In this document: piece after piece, positions 44,448 to 56,972 of the stretch
How the letters are laid out: each line of letters begins with the position of its first letter
Position numbering within the stretch: position 1 is the first letter of the stretch
Origin: Panonychus citri
Taxonomy: Eukaryota; Arthropoda; Arachnida; Trombidiformes; Tetranychidae
Direction: 5' to 3'
Assembly (NCBI RefSeq): GCF_014898815.1
Contig: NW_026515468.1
Location: forward strand, 124,001 to 188,000
DNA: 64,000 nucleotides
Position numbers and translations under genes: made by a program
The notes under the pieces: model-generated
What the model was told of the DNA's origin: nothing
What the model saw: only the letters and a program-made list of their open reading frames with translations
Databases searched by the model: none

Positions 44448-47400
44448 ATGGCTTCAATACCTTACAACTTATTAGTTATTTCTGGTATATCTGGACGTTA
44501 TCCTGAGGCTCAATCTTTGGAAGAGTTTTGGTTCAACCTGTTGAACGGTGTTGATGGTGGTTCTATCGATGATAGAAGATGGCCAACTAGTGAGTATATC
44601 AATTTGGTTTTCGAAACATTTGATTATATTACCAAGAAACTTGTATTCGTCTCTCTCTTTCTATCAGATTTGCTCAATATACCTAAAAGGTTAGCCAAAG
44701 TTCCGAATATTGGCCTTTTTGATGTAGAATTTTTCAAAATACCTACAGAGTCTGTATCAACCATTTTGCCATCAATTCGTGTTTTGCATGAGGTTATATA
44801 CGAAATGTTTATTGATGCTGGTAAGTTTACAATCGTAAAATATTTTGAGAAAAGTTATTGATTCGTTTTTGAATCAAATGGAAGGTTTCATCCACGATAG
44901 TTGGCGTGGTACGAACACAGGTCTTTTTGCTGGTGTAAGTGCGAGTCATAGACCACAATTAGATGGAGATCCTCTTGGTCTTAATCATCCTGAAAGTATA
45001 AATTGGTTACATTATGTGCTTGATCTGAAAGGTCCAGTCATCAGCGTGGACACTGCATGTGCCGCCGCTGCTTCAGCTTTCGATATTGCAGCGAGAAGCA
45101 TATTGTTTGGCGATTGTGATCAAGCGATTGTTCTTGCTCATAATCATTGTGTTATTCCATACATTTCGCTATGTTTCAGATCATTTGGAATGACAAGTAT
45201 TGATGGTAAGTCCAAATGTTTAGATGCTGATGCTAATGGTTATCTCAGATCTGAGAGTATTGTTGCGATTTTAATTCAACGTAAATCTGATGCCAAGAGA
45301 GTTTACGGCTCTCTGATAAATATCGTTGTGAATAATGATGGATTCACCAAAGAAGGAATTACTTTTCCACGACTCGAAGGTCAGATAGATGTTCTTAGAC
45401 GATTATTTAAAGATGTGCATTTAGATCCAGAAGATATCGATTATGTTGAAGCGCATGTAACGGGAACTGCAGCTGGAGATCCAATTGAATGTAAGGCATT
45501 GATGGAAACTATGAGACCCAATTCAGATAAACCTCTTCTTGTTGGTTGTCTTAAATCCAATATTGGTCATTCTGAAGGTTCTTCCGTATTAAATGCGATC
45601 TCAAAAGTTGTTAAGATTTTCCAAACTGGAGTAATTCCTGCTAATTTACATTTTATCGAACCAAATCCAAATATCGATGGACTGATTAAAGGTGTTATTA
45701 GACCAATTCTTGAAAATACAAGATTCGATGGAGATCATATTATGGTAAATGCATTTGGGTTTGGTGGTGTCAATACTACCTTCATTTTGCAAGCCAATTC
45801 GAAAAGAATCGAAAAGGCTGACCTGATTTTGAGTTCCAATAAAATACCACGTTTAGTCAATTTTTGCAATCGAACTTATGAAGGTTTGGAAACTATTGTT
45901 GATTTTATCGAGGAGGAAAAAGGATCGTTAACAAAATACACGTTGGCACTTTTGGATAACATGAGTAAGATCAAACCATCAACAGGGTTTGATCATCGTG
46001 GATATTTACTGTTGGATGATGAACAAACAGTCATTCATCAAACATTTAAACAAAATGTATCAACTGATGAAGTGTTTCCTTGGTTGATATTCACTCCAAT
46101 GTTTAATGTCACATCACAATCATTTGTTCAACTGTTGGAAGTTCCTCTAATTTATTCAAGAATAAGATCTATGCAAACTGATCGCTTGAGTTCATTAGGA
46201 ATTGATGTTATCAAGATTATTGAATCTAATCAACAGGATTTAATTTCCTTATTAATTTCGTCAATTGTGATCCAAATTGCTCTTTGTGACCTACTAACTA
46301 AACATTTGGAAATTAAACCCAAAGGTATCATTGGTCATTCGATTGGTTCAATTGCTGCTTCTTATGCTGATGGATGTATAACTGATGAAGATGCTCTGTT
46401 AATCGGTTATCATATTGGTTTCGCTTGTGAACAATTGAAAAGAAAAGGAGCAATGGCTTATGTTAATTTACCATGGAGACAAATCGAAGAGATGAATTTT
46501 GGTTGTATCGAAGTAGCTTCACACGAGTCGGAAGATTGGACGTTGATCACTGGTACTGAAGATGCAATTGAAAAGTCCATCTCAAAAATCGAGTCTAATC
46601 ACAGGACAAATATCAAAACAAATCTTATTGATACTAAAGGGATTCCTTTTAACTCATCTCTGCTTAGTGAAATATCAAAACCGCTTGAACTTGAAATCAA
46701 CAAATTTCTCAGACCATTGAAGACAAATTCAGGATTAAATACTCACTTTTGTGAAAACTGCATGAATTCTGATCAAGGGCATACCATTGATGGACATTTT
46801 TTCGTTTCCTGTATCACAGAATCATGTAATTTCAGTGGTATAATAGAAAAGATTGATTCTAACTCTGTGTTACTAGAGATTAGTTCAAATGTTGAGACGA
46901 GACAGTCATCGATATTTCTAATTAATGGCCAAGAAACATTGACAAATATTTACAACTATAATCGATCAATTTTGCATCTCTATAAAATGATTGGTCAAAT
47001 TTATCTTCATGGTCTTAATCCAATGGTTACGAATCTTTATGATCAAATTGAATATCCAGTCCCAAGAGAAACTCAACCTGTTGGTCATCTGATTAAATGG
47101 AAGCATGAAAAGGAATGGTTCGATGCTAAGTATGACAAGTATTCCAATCAACAAACTGAACTTATCAAAATAATTGATCTTCACGACCCTTCCTGGTCAT
47201 TTCTTACTGGTCATCAGATAGATGGAAGAATTTTGTTTCCAGCAACAGGTTATCTTTATGTTGCTTGGCAAATGGTCTGTAGGGCTCTGAATCTCGAACC
47301 TAATGAAAATCCAATTGAATTCTATCAAGTTCAAATTCTTCGAGCAACACAATTCACATCAACTGCAAGTCAAATGAAATTTGTTACGAAAATTAACGAA

Positions 47401-50400
47401 GATCTTGAAACTTTCCTCATCTACGTTAATGAGAGTAAAAATGTTTGTATAAGTGGAAAATATCGACTTGTTGATAAACCGACAGTAAACTTGCTACCTG
47501 CTGATTTTAAGAATATCAAAGAAAGTTCAGATGTTATACTTCAAAAGAATGATATTTACAAGGAACTTAGAATTCGTGGTTATGATTATTCAGGATCATT
47601 TCAAGGTGTAGAAGAGGCTTCTTCTAATGGAAAGTTGGGTATAGTCAAAGACACTGGACATTGGATTAGCTTTTCTGATGCTTGTTTACAGGTTTCGTTA
47701 TTGGCTTCGAAGTCCCGTAAGCTGATTGTTCCTGTTTACATTGATTATGTTTACATGTTTCCACCAGAAACATTAAGTGCTTTTAGCGACGAAACTGTCA
47801 GATCAGTTTCTGATTCTACTAAAGTGCTTAGCGTTTATTTCAATCAAGAAACGCGAATGGGACTAACAAACGGGTTCATTCTTAAAGGATTAGAAGGCGA
47901 AGAGATCAGAAGAAAGATCAACACAGTAAACCACCAAATACGAAACCATAATCTAATCCCATTGAACTCGTATCATAAGTTTAGCAATGAAAAAGCAATA
48001 AGACAACAAGAGTATAGTTTTCAATGCTCGAATTTAATTGAAAATATCGAGAGATTGAAATCAAGAAAACTTGAACTGATAGATTGTATTGATCTTAAGC
48101 CAGAGATAAATGAAAGTGATGAAGCTTTTAGACAAATTTTGAATGAGATTTTAGATTTGGAGATACAACAATGCAAAAGTCCAATGGATGGTGTAGATTT
48201 CAACTCGAATTTAGATAATGTTCTCAACAAATATCATGATGCTCTGTGTCACGATTTTTTCTTTTATGAGCCAGAAAATATTTTATACGAACAAATTCTG
48301 AGCATTGCAAGATACAATTTAATCAAGAAAAAAATCTCCATTGCATTTTGTAATTTCAGTCAAAAACTATTTGAAAACGAGATTGAAAATATTTTTAATG
48401 ATTATGGATTCACAACGATGAATAATTTTATAAAGAGTGATTCTAATTTGGTTTATATTCAGAATCAAAACACCGAAAATAGTTCAGAATCAAAACTATA
48501 CGATTTTGTTATTATTCGTGACAAGTCTACTCTTCTCATGTACAAAGATACTGAGCCTGGAGTCAAGTGCAATCAATACGATCCATTGTTGAAGAATCTA
48601 TTTGATTCACTAAAAGAAGGTGGATTTTGTCAAATTATGACGAGAACGAAATTAAGACCAGTCGAACAAGAATGGCAACAATTGATTGGAAATAATCAAC
48701 AGATCAACTTTGATTTATCAACACTAAAAAGTAACGCAACCGATGTTGGATTCACTTGGATATGCCACAAGGAGATGATCGATGAAGGATATTGTTCAGT
48801 TCTACTGAGACGTCCATTCGCACCTAATCCAGATCAACAGGTAACATTTATCAGAGTGAAACTTGATAGTAATTATGATTGGATTGATAAGATAAAAGAA
48901 TTGTCGAAAGATAAGAATCATAAAATCTGGTTAACTGGAGGTGGTTATGATAATGGGATAATTGGATTCATCATGTGTCTGGTTAAAGATCCTCAATATA
49001 ATTTGAGATGTTATTATGATCCGAAAAAAGGAGATGACGAAGAGATAATTGTTCCTGATGAAGTGATGGAAAGAGATTTGATAGTTAATGAAGTTGATGA
49101 TGAAGGAGAAATTGGATTGTATAAAAGTGAACTTGTCAATCTTGATGATTTACAAATTAAAACAATTTCATGTTATGCTGATATTAAAACAAAAGGCGAT
49201 CTCTCAAGTTTACGATGGTTCCAATCACATCACAGTAATTGGACTCATATTCCTAAGAATAAGCTCATCGAAGATCATGAAAAGATAAAAATCTATTATG
49301 GATCTCTGAATTTCCGTGATATTCTCGTCGCAACTGGACGAGTTCCTCTTCGTTCATATCCTCTTTATGATAGTGTTCATTACATGCCATCAATTGGTAT
49401 TGAGTTTTCGGGTATCAATTCGTCTGGTGAAAGAGTTATGGGTATTTGTAATTCGAGTGGATTAGCAACTTCATCGATAATCCAATCAAATTCATCTTGT
49501 ATCTTTGTTCCTGAACACTGGACATTAGCCGAAGCTGCAACAGTTCCTGTTGTCTATCTAACAGCTTATTATGGTTTGATTTCTCGAGGAAATTTACAAT
49601 CTGGTGAAAGTGTTTTAATTCATGCAGGTTCAGGAGGAGTTGGTCAAGCAGCTATTTCGATCTGTCTATCAAGAGGTTGTCAAGTATTTACTACAGTTGG
49701 AACACAAGAGAAAAGGGACTTCATTAAGAAACGTTTCCCTTCAATCAATGATGATCATATTGGTGATTCTCGATCAACATCATTTGAAGATATGGTTATG
49801 AAGATGACCGATGGTCGAGGTGTTGATTTAGTTTTAAACTCACTTTCTGATGATAAACTAAAAGCTTCAATCAGATGCTTGTCAAATTTCGGTCGCTTTA
49901 TCGAAATAGGCAAATATGATATGATCCAAAATACTAAAATTGGTAAGTCGCAAATATTAATAATATTTTCAATCATTCAGATTTGACAATGAATTTACAA
50001 ATTATTAATTAATTACCCAAATAGATTCTCAATTCATAGATTTCAACAAAACGTTTCATGCTTGTTGCTTGGCTTTTCTACAAGAGGATGTGTTCATCGA
50101 CATGATTCCTGATCGGATAACAATTTGGAATAATCTCATTGAGATTTTAAAAAAAGGAATCGAATCAGGTGAGGTTGTACCTCTACCGACAACTATATTC
50201 CAAATGCATCAGCTTGAAGAATCGTTTAGGTTTATGGCAACAGGGAAACATATTGGTAAAGTTTTGATTCAAATGAGAGATGAAAATGAAGATCCGAATA
50301 AAGTTAAACTTTATCGTTCAATTGGTCAAACATTTTTTGATCTTAAAAAAAGTTACATAATAACCGGTGGACTCGGAGGATTAGGACTCGAAATAGCTTA

Positions 50401-52296
50401 TTGGATGGTATCAAGAGGAGCAACTAATCTGATTCTTACTTCACGTTCTGGTATTAAAACAAAATACCAAGAGTATATTCTAAATAGACTTGAGAATAAC
50501 AAGTACACTTATACAAATATTATCATCTCTAATGAAGATTGTTCCAATTTGGAATCAACTGAGAGGTTAATTAATCAAGCACAAGAATTGGGCCAAATTG
50601 GGGAGTATTTCATCTTTCTATGGTTCTAAAAGACGGACTATTCGAGAATCAAACAGCTGAAACATTTGATGAAGCTGTCAAACCAAAAGCGATCGCTTGT
50701 CGTTATTTGGATCAACTAACTCGATCTCTACCCTACGATATTGATTATTTCGTATGCTTTTCTTCAATAGCAGTTGAGGTTGGAAATATTGCCCAGGCAA
50801 ATTATTGTTTCGGTAATACAGCGATGGAAAATATTTGTAGAAAAAGAAGATTAGATGGACTACATGGTTTGGCTATTCGATGGGGAGTAATCGGTGATGT
50901 CGGGATATTTACAGAGATGCGTCTCAATAGATGGCAAATTCATTTAAACGCGTTGAGATCCTATGAACCAATTCGTTTAAATTTAGTACGTGATTCACTT
51001 GACAAAATTTTAATGTCATCCGGTGATAGTTCACTTTTCACCATAGTTTCATTTTCTGATAAAAAAAGTGCATCATCAATAGGGAATAATTACTCATTGA
51101 AACAGAAAATCTTTCATATCCTTAGTGTTAAAGATGCAACTAAAGTTGATCCACAGTCAACTTTATCTGAACTTGGTCTTGATTCATTGATGGCAGTTGA
51201 AATCAAACAAGCTCTCGATACTGATTACGATTATTCAATGACAACCAATGAAATTCGAGAATTGAAAGTTGGTGAATTAGATGAACTTGAAAAGAAATTG
51301 AAAAAATCAGAGAAGAAAAAAATCAACTCTTCTTTTTCAATAACTGAACACAGAAATATTTTCCATATTGATACGCAATTATTTGTCCCATTGAATCAAA
51401 GTGAATTTGGATTACCATACTTTTACTTCCCTAGTCAATCAGGTCGATTCCATATCGCAATTCCAGTATTTGAATCATTCTCAAAACCAGTGATCGGCAT
51501 CAGTTGGAACAAAGACTGTCAAAATCTCGAATCAATTGATGAAGTTGTCAACTTTTATGTAGATTCTTTTATAGCCAAATATCCAAACGAGAAAACATTC
51601 AATCTCATTGGTTTCTGCCTTGGGGGAGTGATTGCCTTGAAAGTGGCCATTGGCCTGCAAAAGAAATTGGGTCAAGATTCTGTCAGAAACCTCATCATGA
51701 TCGATTCATCGCCTGAGAAATTAAGCTACGAAACGAGAATCGCTAAAAAAGAATATGAAGGAAAAGATGAAAACACAGCATTTACATACTTTACATTGAA
51801 TTATCTTTCACCCTTCATGAAAAGTGATGAAAAAAACGAAGTGAGAACAAAACTGTTCGAACTCAAAACGAAACAAGAAAAGTTAGAATATGTAACTGCA
51901 ACTATCAACAGGATAGGATCGTTTGAATATTCTGTTAACCAGATAAGTGATGCTCTCGATATTTTTGCAGATAAAGTGCGAAAAGCTGCCGACATGAATG
52001 TGGACGAAATTTTCAACGGTGAAATTGTTTTAATTCGAGTAACAGATTCGGATGAAAACAACGCCGATTTTCATCATTTGGAAGATTATGGATTATCTAA
52101 AGTAAGTTAATTAATTCATTAATGGTGAATAATCATAATAATTAAATTCTATTCTTAAAATTTTTCAATACAGTACACAAATGGAGCTGTCATTGTTTTC
52201 AAATTACCTGGGCAATTCAATAGCATGACGATAGATAATGCAAAAAAAATAACTGATATTCTTGAAGCGGTAGCAATGAAATCGTCTACTGGATAA
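44448..52296 (+). CDS. FASN: FASN-like synthase copy 4, one-base deletion in KR
   Basis: Exons: 44448-44589, 44668-44820, 44855-49942, 50025-52101, 52174-52296. With the deletion ignored the product is about 2527 residues, close to the ~2511 of vertebrate FASN. KS Cys ~167, His ~299 and ~337; MAT Ser ~594; DH His ~885; ER GSGGVG ~1690; KR GGLGGLG ~1908; ACP Ser ~2182; TE ~2326. Exon 3 is open for 5.1 kb. One base is missing near 50600 (copy 3 reads ATTGGTGGAG, here ATTGGGGAG), ending the frame in the KR. MAT: Asn replaces His (46651-46653) and Ile replaces Arg (46414-46416). TE: Cys nucleophile (51616-51618), and the C-terminal His is Phe (52216-52218). The KR also carries four extra codons near 50920-50955 relative to copy 3. 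Possibly a pseudogene in the making, or an assembly error. Confidence 0.85.
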
Positions 52297-53144
52297 ATGA
52301 GCGTATAAAATAAAAACCCAATAATACAAGAAGAAGGCCAATTCTGCCTAAAAAATTGATTTCGCTGCCATTTCCAAATGAACTGTATAAATAAAGACTG
52401 AAAAATTAAACCTCAAAGGGGTATATCAACCCTAAAATCGACCTCCGTAAAACACAAAACTAACAATTGTTTTAGAGCATTCAATAAAACCTCTCTAACC
52501 GTTCTGAATTCTGGTTAGAGTGATTATTTTTTTCTTTATTAAATCTCGTCAAAATGATTTTAAAATATTAAATTCAATATTTTTACTTGCATTTCTAGTT
52601 ATTTTGAAGATTAAAATAAGTTAAATCGAAAAAGTTAATTAATTTTAACCCTTTCGAGTTGCCCGCTCCTTAAATCGACCTTACAAAAAACGGACAAAAT
52701 TGTGTAGTTTACTGTACATACATTTTGGTTGAAATTTTCAAAAATTTTTATTTTACTCTCAAACAATTTTCTCTTGACAATTCAGTCCACCTTTGAAATA
52801 TCATCTCGATTGTCAAAGTAATAACAAGGCAATTCGAAAAAAGATTGTGGGAATCGATTTATCGCCCAATAGTTAGTCAAATGATGGTTAATTAAGTCAC
52901 TTTTTTGTTCGAAAACTGGTTCTCAAATAAAGATTGTGAACTAAGCCCGGGCAAGATTAAGTCAGAGGAAACTCGGGTGGATTCTGTATGGGTAGCGATT
53001 CTGACGTGCAAATCGAGCAATTAAGTTACATGTAGCTGTAATCGCAGGCCGAAAAAAAGTCAACCGAAAGCTGAGCTTACATATCATGAGCCTTATCCAA
53101 TAAAAATAACAAAATAATTGAAACAAATTACTTTTTGTATCATT
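52297..53144. other. intergenic after FASN-like copy 4
   Basis: Several AATAAA-type signals (52308, 52390) follow the synthase stop. The rest is AT-rich with no recognised gene or repeat. Confidence 0.45.
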
Positions 53145-53858
53145 TTAATTTGATTTACATGAAATCATTTCAATTAGAAATTTTAAATTTTCCAAACTTA
53201 AATTCAGCGAATTGATTGATTTTGACGATTCATCCTCTTCGTTAATTGTTATATTGGTTATTTTTTCACTAAGTGATTCTAATTGCTCTTCAATGAATTT
53301 GACAACTTTCGATAGATTTGAATTGGAACAATTTAGCTGATTATTTATTGGTATTAACTCCAAATCTTCAAGATAATTATCAATCAATGAAAGAGCTTGT
53401 GATTTAATCCATTCGGGTGATTTATGATTAATCTCTTCCAATAAACTATCGGCAGTCTCATAATCGTGTTTACCAAATCCAGTGAAAGTTAATTCGTGTC
53501 GAGTTATATTAATTATCTTCTCATATTGTTTGATTAAATTTCTCAGTTCGTGATTATCATTGGAATCACAATTAGTGAAAATTATCGATAAATCATGAGT
53601 CGCATTATTAAGCATCTCCAATGAATGAATTGTTAAATTGATGAATGAATCTTGTTCGCGATTTAAATTGTATTTAAATTCATGTCTAATTTTCTCAATT
53701 GATTCAGATCGTTGATTGATTTTCTCCTTTAAAATGTGTACAATTAATCGTGGTTCGGGTGTTGGTAATCTATTAATTAGATCAACTTCACGTAAAGATG
53801 AATCAATGGGAACAATTAACACAGAGAGAAAGTAAATTAAACTAATACCGAGAAACAT
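53145..53858 (-). CDS. orphan-family protein C, secreted (LREIDF family)
   Basis: 237 residues. The N-terminus MFLGISLIYFLSVLIVP is a strong signal-peptide core, with likely cleavage just before SSLREVDLI, so the mature protein begins at the family motif. Then LPTPEPRL, YEKII, YETADSLLEEI and IKSQALSLIDNYLEDL follow in family order. Six or more N-X-S/T sequons (NLT, NAT, NIT, NCS, NLS) fit a secretory route. Helical; no enzyme motif. The first of six tandem - strand members here. Confidence 0.85.
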   Translation of the reverse strand: MFLGISLIYFLSVLIVPIDSSLREVDLINRLPTPEPRLIVHILKEKINQRSESIEKIRHEFKYNLNREQDSFINLTIHSLEMLNNATHDLSIIFTNCDSNDNHELRNLIKQYEKIINITRHELTFTGFGKHDYETADSLLEEINHKSPEWIKSQALSLIDNYLEDLELIPINNQLNCSNSNLSKVVKFIEEQLESLSEKITNITINEEDESSKSINSLNLSLENLKFLIEMISCKSN

Positions 53859-54180
53859 ATTAATTGTTTGATAACAATTATCAAATCAAACTGAAGCAAC
53901 ACTGATTATGATTATAACGTTAATCAAAATTTGGATATCTTGATCATTGATTGTTGTTTTAATCAACCAGAAATATCACTAATCGTTAATGATCAAACAT
54001 TAAAATCGGTTAATTGTAAGTAAATATCAACAATCAACAGTTGATTAAACAAATTGTCCTCAAGATTGAGGTTTTTGCTGTGTAATTGATTAACTACTGA
54101 ATTAATTGTTGTTAATTGTACAGTTGCACTTGGTTTTAATCACAAGTTTCTTAAATTAAGTTTTTACATTTATCAACAAT
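53859..54180. other. intergenic between orphan genes C and D
   Basis: AT-rich; 5' flank of gene C. Nothing else recognised. Confidence 0.4.
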
Positions 54181-54959
54181 TCAATGCAATTTATAAGGTT
54201 TGCCAACAATTAAGCTTAAAATCATATCAAATTGTTTGATTAATTGTTTCAATGAATAAACCGAAAGGTCAAAATTTGATTTACCTGATTCAACTCGTCT
54301 CATAGTATATCTTAACCAATCTAATTGGTCAATAGCAAAACTGACCATTGTCTTATTACCAGCAATCAATTGATCTTGTCCCATGAAGATTATGTCTGAT
54401 TTATATGAATCAATTAAACTCAACCCTTGAGATTTAATTGTCTCAAAAGTAGTGATATTAATCAATGGATGAAGCCTGTGGATTAATGTCTTGGGCATTA
54501 ACTGGTCAACATTTAGATCATCATTTAGGTAGTTGGTCAGTTCACTGTAAAAACGAGATACAATTGAATCATATTCAAGTGTCAAATATGTAAAAAGCTC
54601 ATTGTCAATCGATGGTAAAATTTGATTGTTGGACTGATTAACCAGATCTTTAATCATTTCCAATGAGAAAACGGTAATAGATGCAAACATAGTTTGGTCA
54701 GTTGTCAGATTAGCTTGACCACCAAGTCTTACGATGTTTTTAATACGACGATCAATCTGATCAGCAAAGAGTCGGTTGATTAAATCTTGACCATAATGTG
54801 GCTTTAAATCATTGAGGAAATCAATTTCTCTTAAAGAATGACAATTGGACACAATCAAGATGAACGCAGTCACTAAATTAGAAAAGAAAACAATCAGATC
54901 AATCACGACACAATCAATTAATTGTTCTTACCTAAAATAGCAAATTCAATCGACTTCAT
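54181..54959 (-). CDS. orphan-family protein D, secreted, two exons (LREIDF family)
   Basis: I prefer a spliced start. Exon 1 is 54959-54932 (MKSIEFAIL, donor GTAAGA) and exon 2 is 54872-54181 (acceptor TTTAG), phase 1, 239 residues. The join yields MKSIEFAILVTAFILIVSNC, a proper signal peptide ending just before LREIDFL. The unspliced start at 54906 also gives a hydrophobic leader but lacks a conserved upstream context. Family features: YGQDL, YDSIV, IKSQGLSLIDSYKSDI. Sequons are present (NLT, NQS, NIT, NKT). Confidence 0.8.
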
Positions 54960-55709
54960 TGTAATTTCTCCTTAATTGTTAGAAAACTTTTTCCAACTTT
55001 GAACTGTTTCAAATGAATTTCCAACCACAGAGACTTTCAATTGTCTTAAATTTATAACCAACACAAAGAGGTGTATCCATCATCTCAATTAACTAATTGT
55101 AATCAAATAGAAATATTATTCTAACAATAGTTCCAATGGTTAGAGTTCAGCTGAAATGAACATTCGTCTATTAGTACAATTACCGATAGATTGTTGAATA
55201 ATCAATCCTCCCTCAATCAATGATCATTATTAATTGACATGAAGGGTTAACTAATCGATAGTAAAGTTAAGTAATCAGTTGATTGACAGAAGATGATTAT
55301 CATTTCGATTCGTTTGATTAACTGGTAAATCGTTAACATGGTGATTTACACGTGGTACAATTAATGGCTAATCGAATGAAATAGTTTCCATCATAAGAAC
55401 AATCAACAATTAAATATCTATTTCGATCAGACTGGACTAACATTCGTTATTCGCTATTTAATTCAACTCTCCGTTCAATTAGAAACCCGATAAGTAAATA
55501 AGTTCATAGGTTTTCATGGAAAAATATTCAGAAACAATTTCACAGAAATTTTCAGATGATTTATTGGGTAATAGTAAAAAAATACATGAATCAGAACATG
55601 AATGTGACATTGAACGTTGTGTACACTTATGATATCAGATCGTTGATTGTGATTAAGCTAAATCAGTTTAGATGGGTGATTTTTGATGTTGATTAGTTGC
55701 TACTTGTTG
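54960..55709. other. intergenic between orphan genes D and E
   Basis: AT-rich promoter flank of gene D; no gene recognised. Confidence 0.4.
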
Positions 55710-56372
55710 CTAAGATTCAATGGAAATCATTTTAACGAGAAATTGAAATCTCTGTAAGAGAAGGTGACATGAGCTTTTGAACGATTCATGAGTTGGATCA
55801 GAAATTTTTTGATCGAAAAGGGCATTACGAAGGACTCGAAGTTGATCGGTAACATAGTCGATTGTCCCAATAACATTTTCAAATTTCTTCGAATTGGTCT
55901 CAATGTTTTTCTTTATCCATTCGATGTCACTTTTGTACATGTTACAAAGGAGCCATAAAGCTTGATTGATAACCCATTCCAAAGGTTGAACATTGAACTT
56001 TTCCAATAAAGTATCGGGTGTCTCATAGTCTTCATTCAATTCGTATGAACTATTGGTACCATTTTCAGAATATTCACCGATTAAACCAATATTAACCTCG
56101 TAGTTTTCAATGATCTTCTTCAATTGTCCATAACTAGTGGCACTCTCTTGACAATTAGATAATTTCATAGTTAAATTGCCAAGAATTTTAAGAGAATCAA
56201 GTAAAGTATTGAAATATTGTTTCTCATGTTGCGACAACGAATTAGATTGTAAAAAGTTGAAGATACTTTGCATTCGTCGATTAACAATGGTCACTAGATA
56301 TTTTCTCACAACTTCAGGGCCAAATCCCCACAATTGGTCAAGAAAAACCATCTCCCTTAATCGTTGGGTCAT
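55710..56372 (-). CDS. orphan-family protein E (LREIDF family)
   Basis: 220 residues, MTQRLREMVFLDQLWGFGPE at the N-terminus. The LRE-xxFL-xxxW-xxGPE pattern is shared with F, G and H, forming a W-containing subgroup. YETPDTLLEKF and VINQALWLL follow. No signal peptide with this start; a possible upstream exon (ATGAACATA then GTGAGT near 56433) would add only MNILT in frame. Function unknown. Confidence 0.8.
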   Translation of the reverse strand: MTQRLREMVFLDQLWGFGPEVVRKYLVTIVNRRMQSIFNFLQSNSLSQHEKQYFNTLLDSLKILGNLTMKLSNCQESATSYGQLKKIIENYEVNIGLIGEYSENGTNSSYELNEDYETPDTLLEKFNVQPLEWVINQALWLLCNMYKSDIEWIKKNIETNSKKFENVIGTIDYVTDQLRVLRNALFDQKISDPTHESFKSSCHLLLQRFQFLVKMISIES

Positions 56373-56972
56373 CGTTAACTGGACAATGGAAACTTGAAGT
56401 AAAACTAATTAAACAAAATCTATTAGACTCACTATGTTCATGTTTTCCCAATTGACTAATACAAGATGATGAACAACAAACGGAAACAAATACAAATGAA
56501 AGATGAAGTTATAATAGGAAGTAATTAGTTAATTACTCTTAGTTTGTTTAATTTAGCTAATGATCATTATCATTTTCAGGTGTGTGTTCCTGTTGTTTTC
56601 AAGTGTCTTAGTCAATCATCATACACAAGTGATACTCTTAATGTAGTTGATTAGCTTGATTACTATGTTGTTATAACCTTCACAGTCTTTACATCTTGAT
56701 GGTGAAGGTTAATCATTAAATCATAATAGAACATAAATAAAACGAAAACAATTGGTCATTCATTTGGCTATTAACTGTTTCAGTCTGTATCATTTCTGAT
56801 TCTTGACCAGTTGATACTTTCGTAATTGACCTGAAGGGTTTTCCAGTGTAACGAAAAAAGAGTAAACAATTAAGGCTGTTCGAAGTTTGAGATTTTCTTT
56901 ATTGGGAAATGAGATCAAAGTGAATTGTGGTTCTCTGATTGTGATTGGAGATTATTTTGCCGATCGATTTGA
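56373..56972. other. intergenic between orphan genes E and F
   Basis: AT-rich; possible 5' exon of gene E near 56433. Nothing else recognised. Confidence 0.4.
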
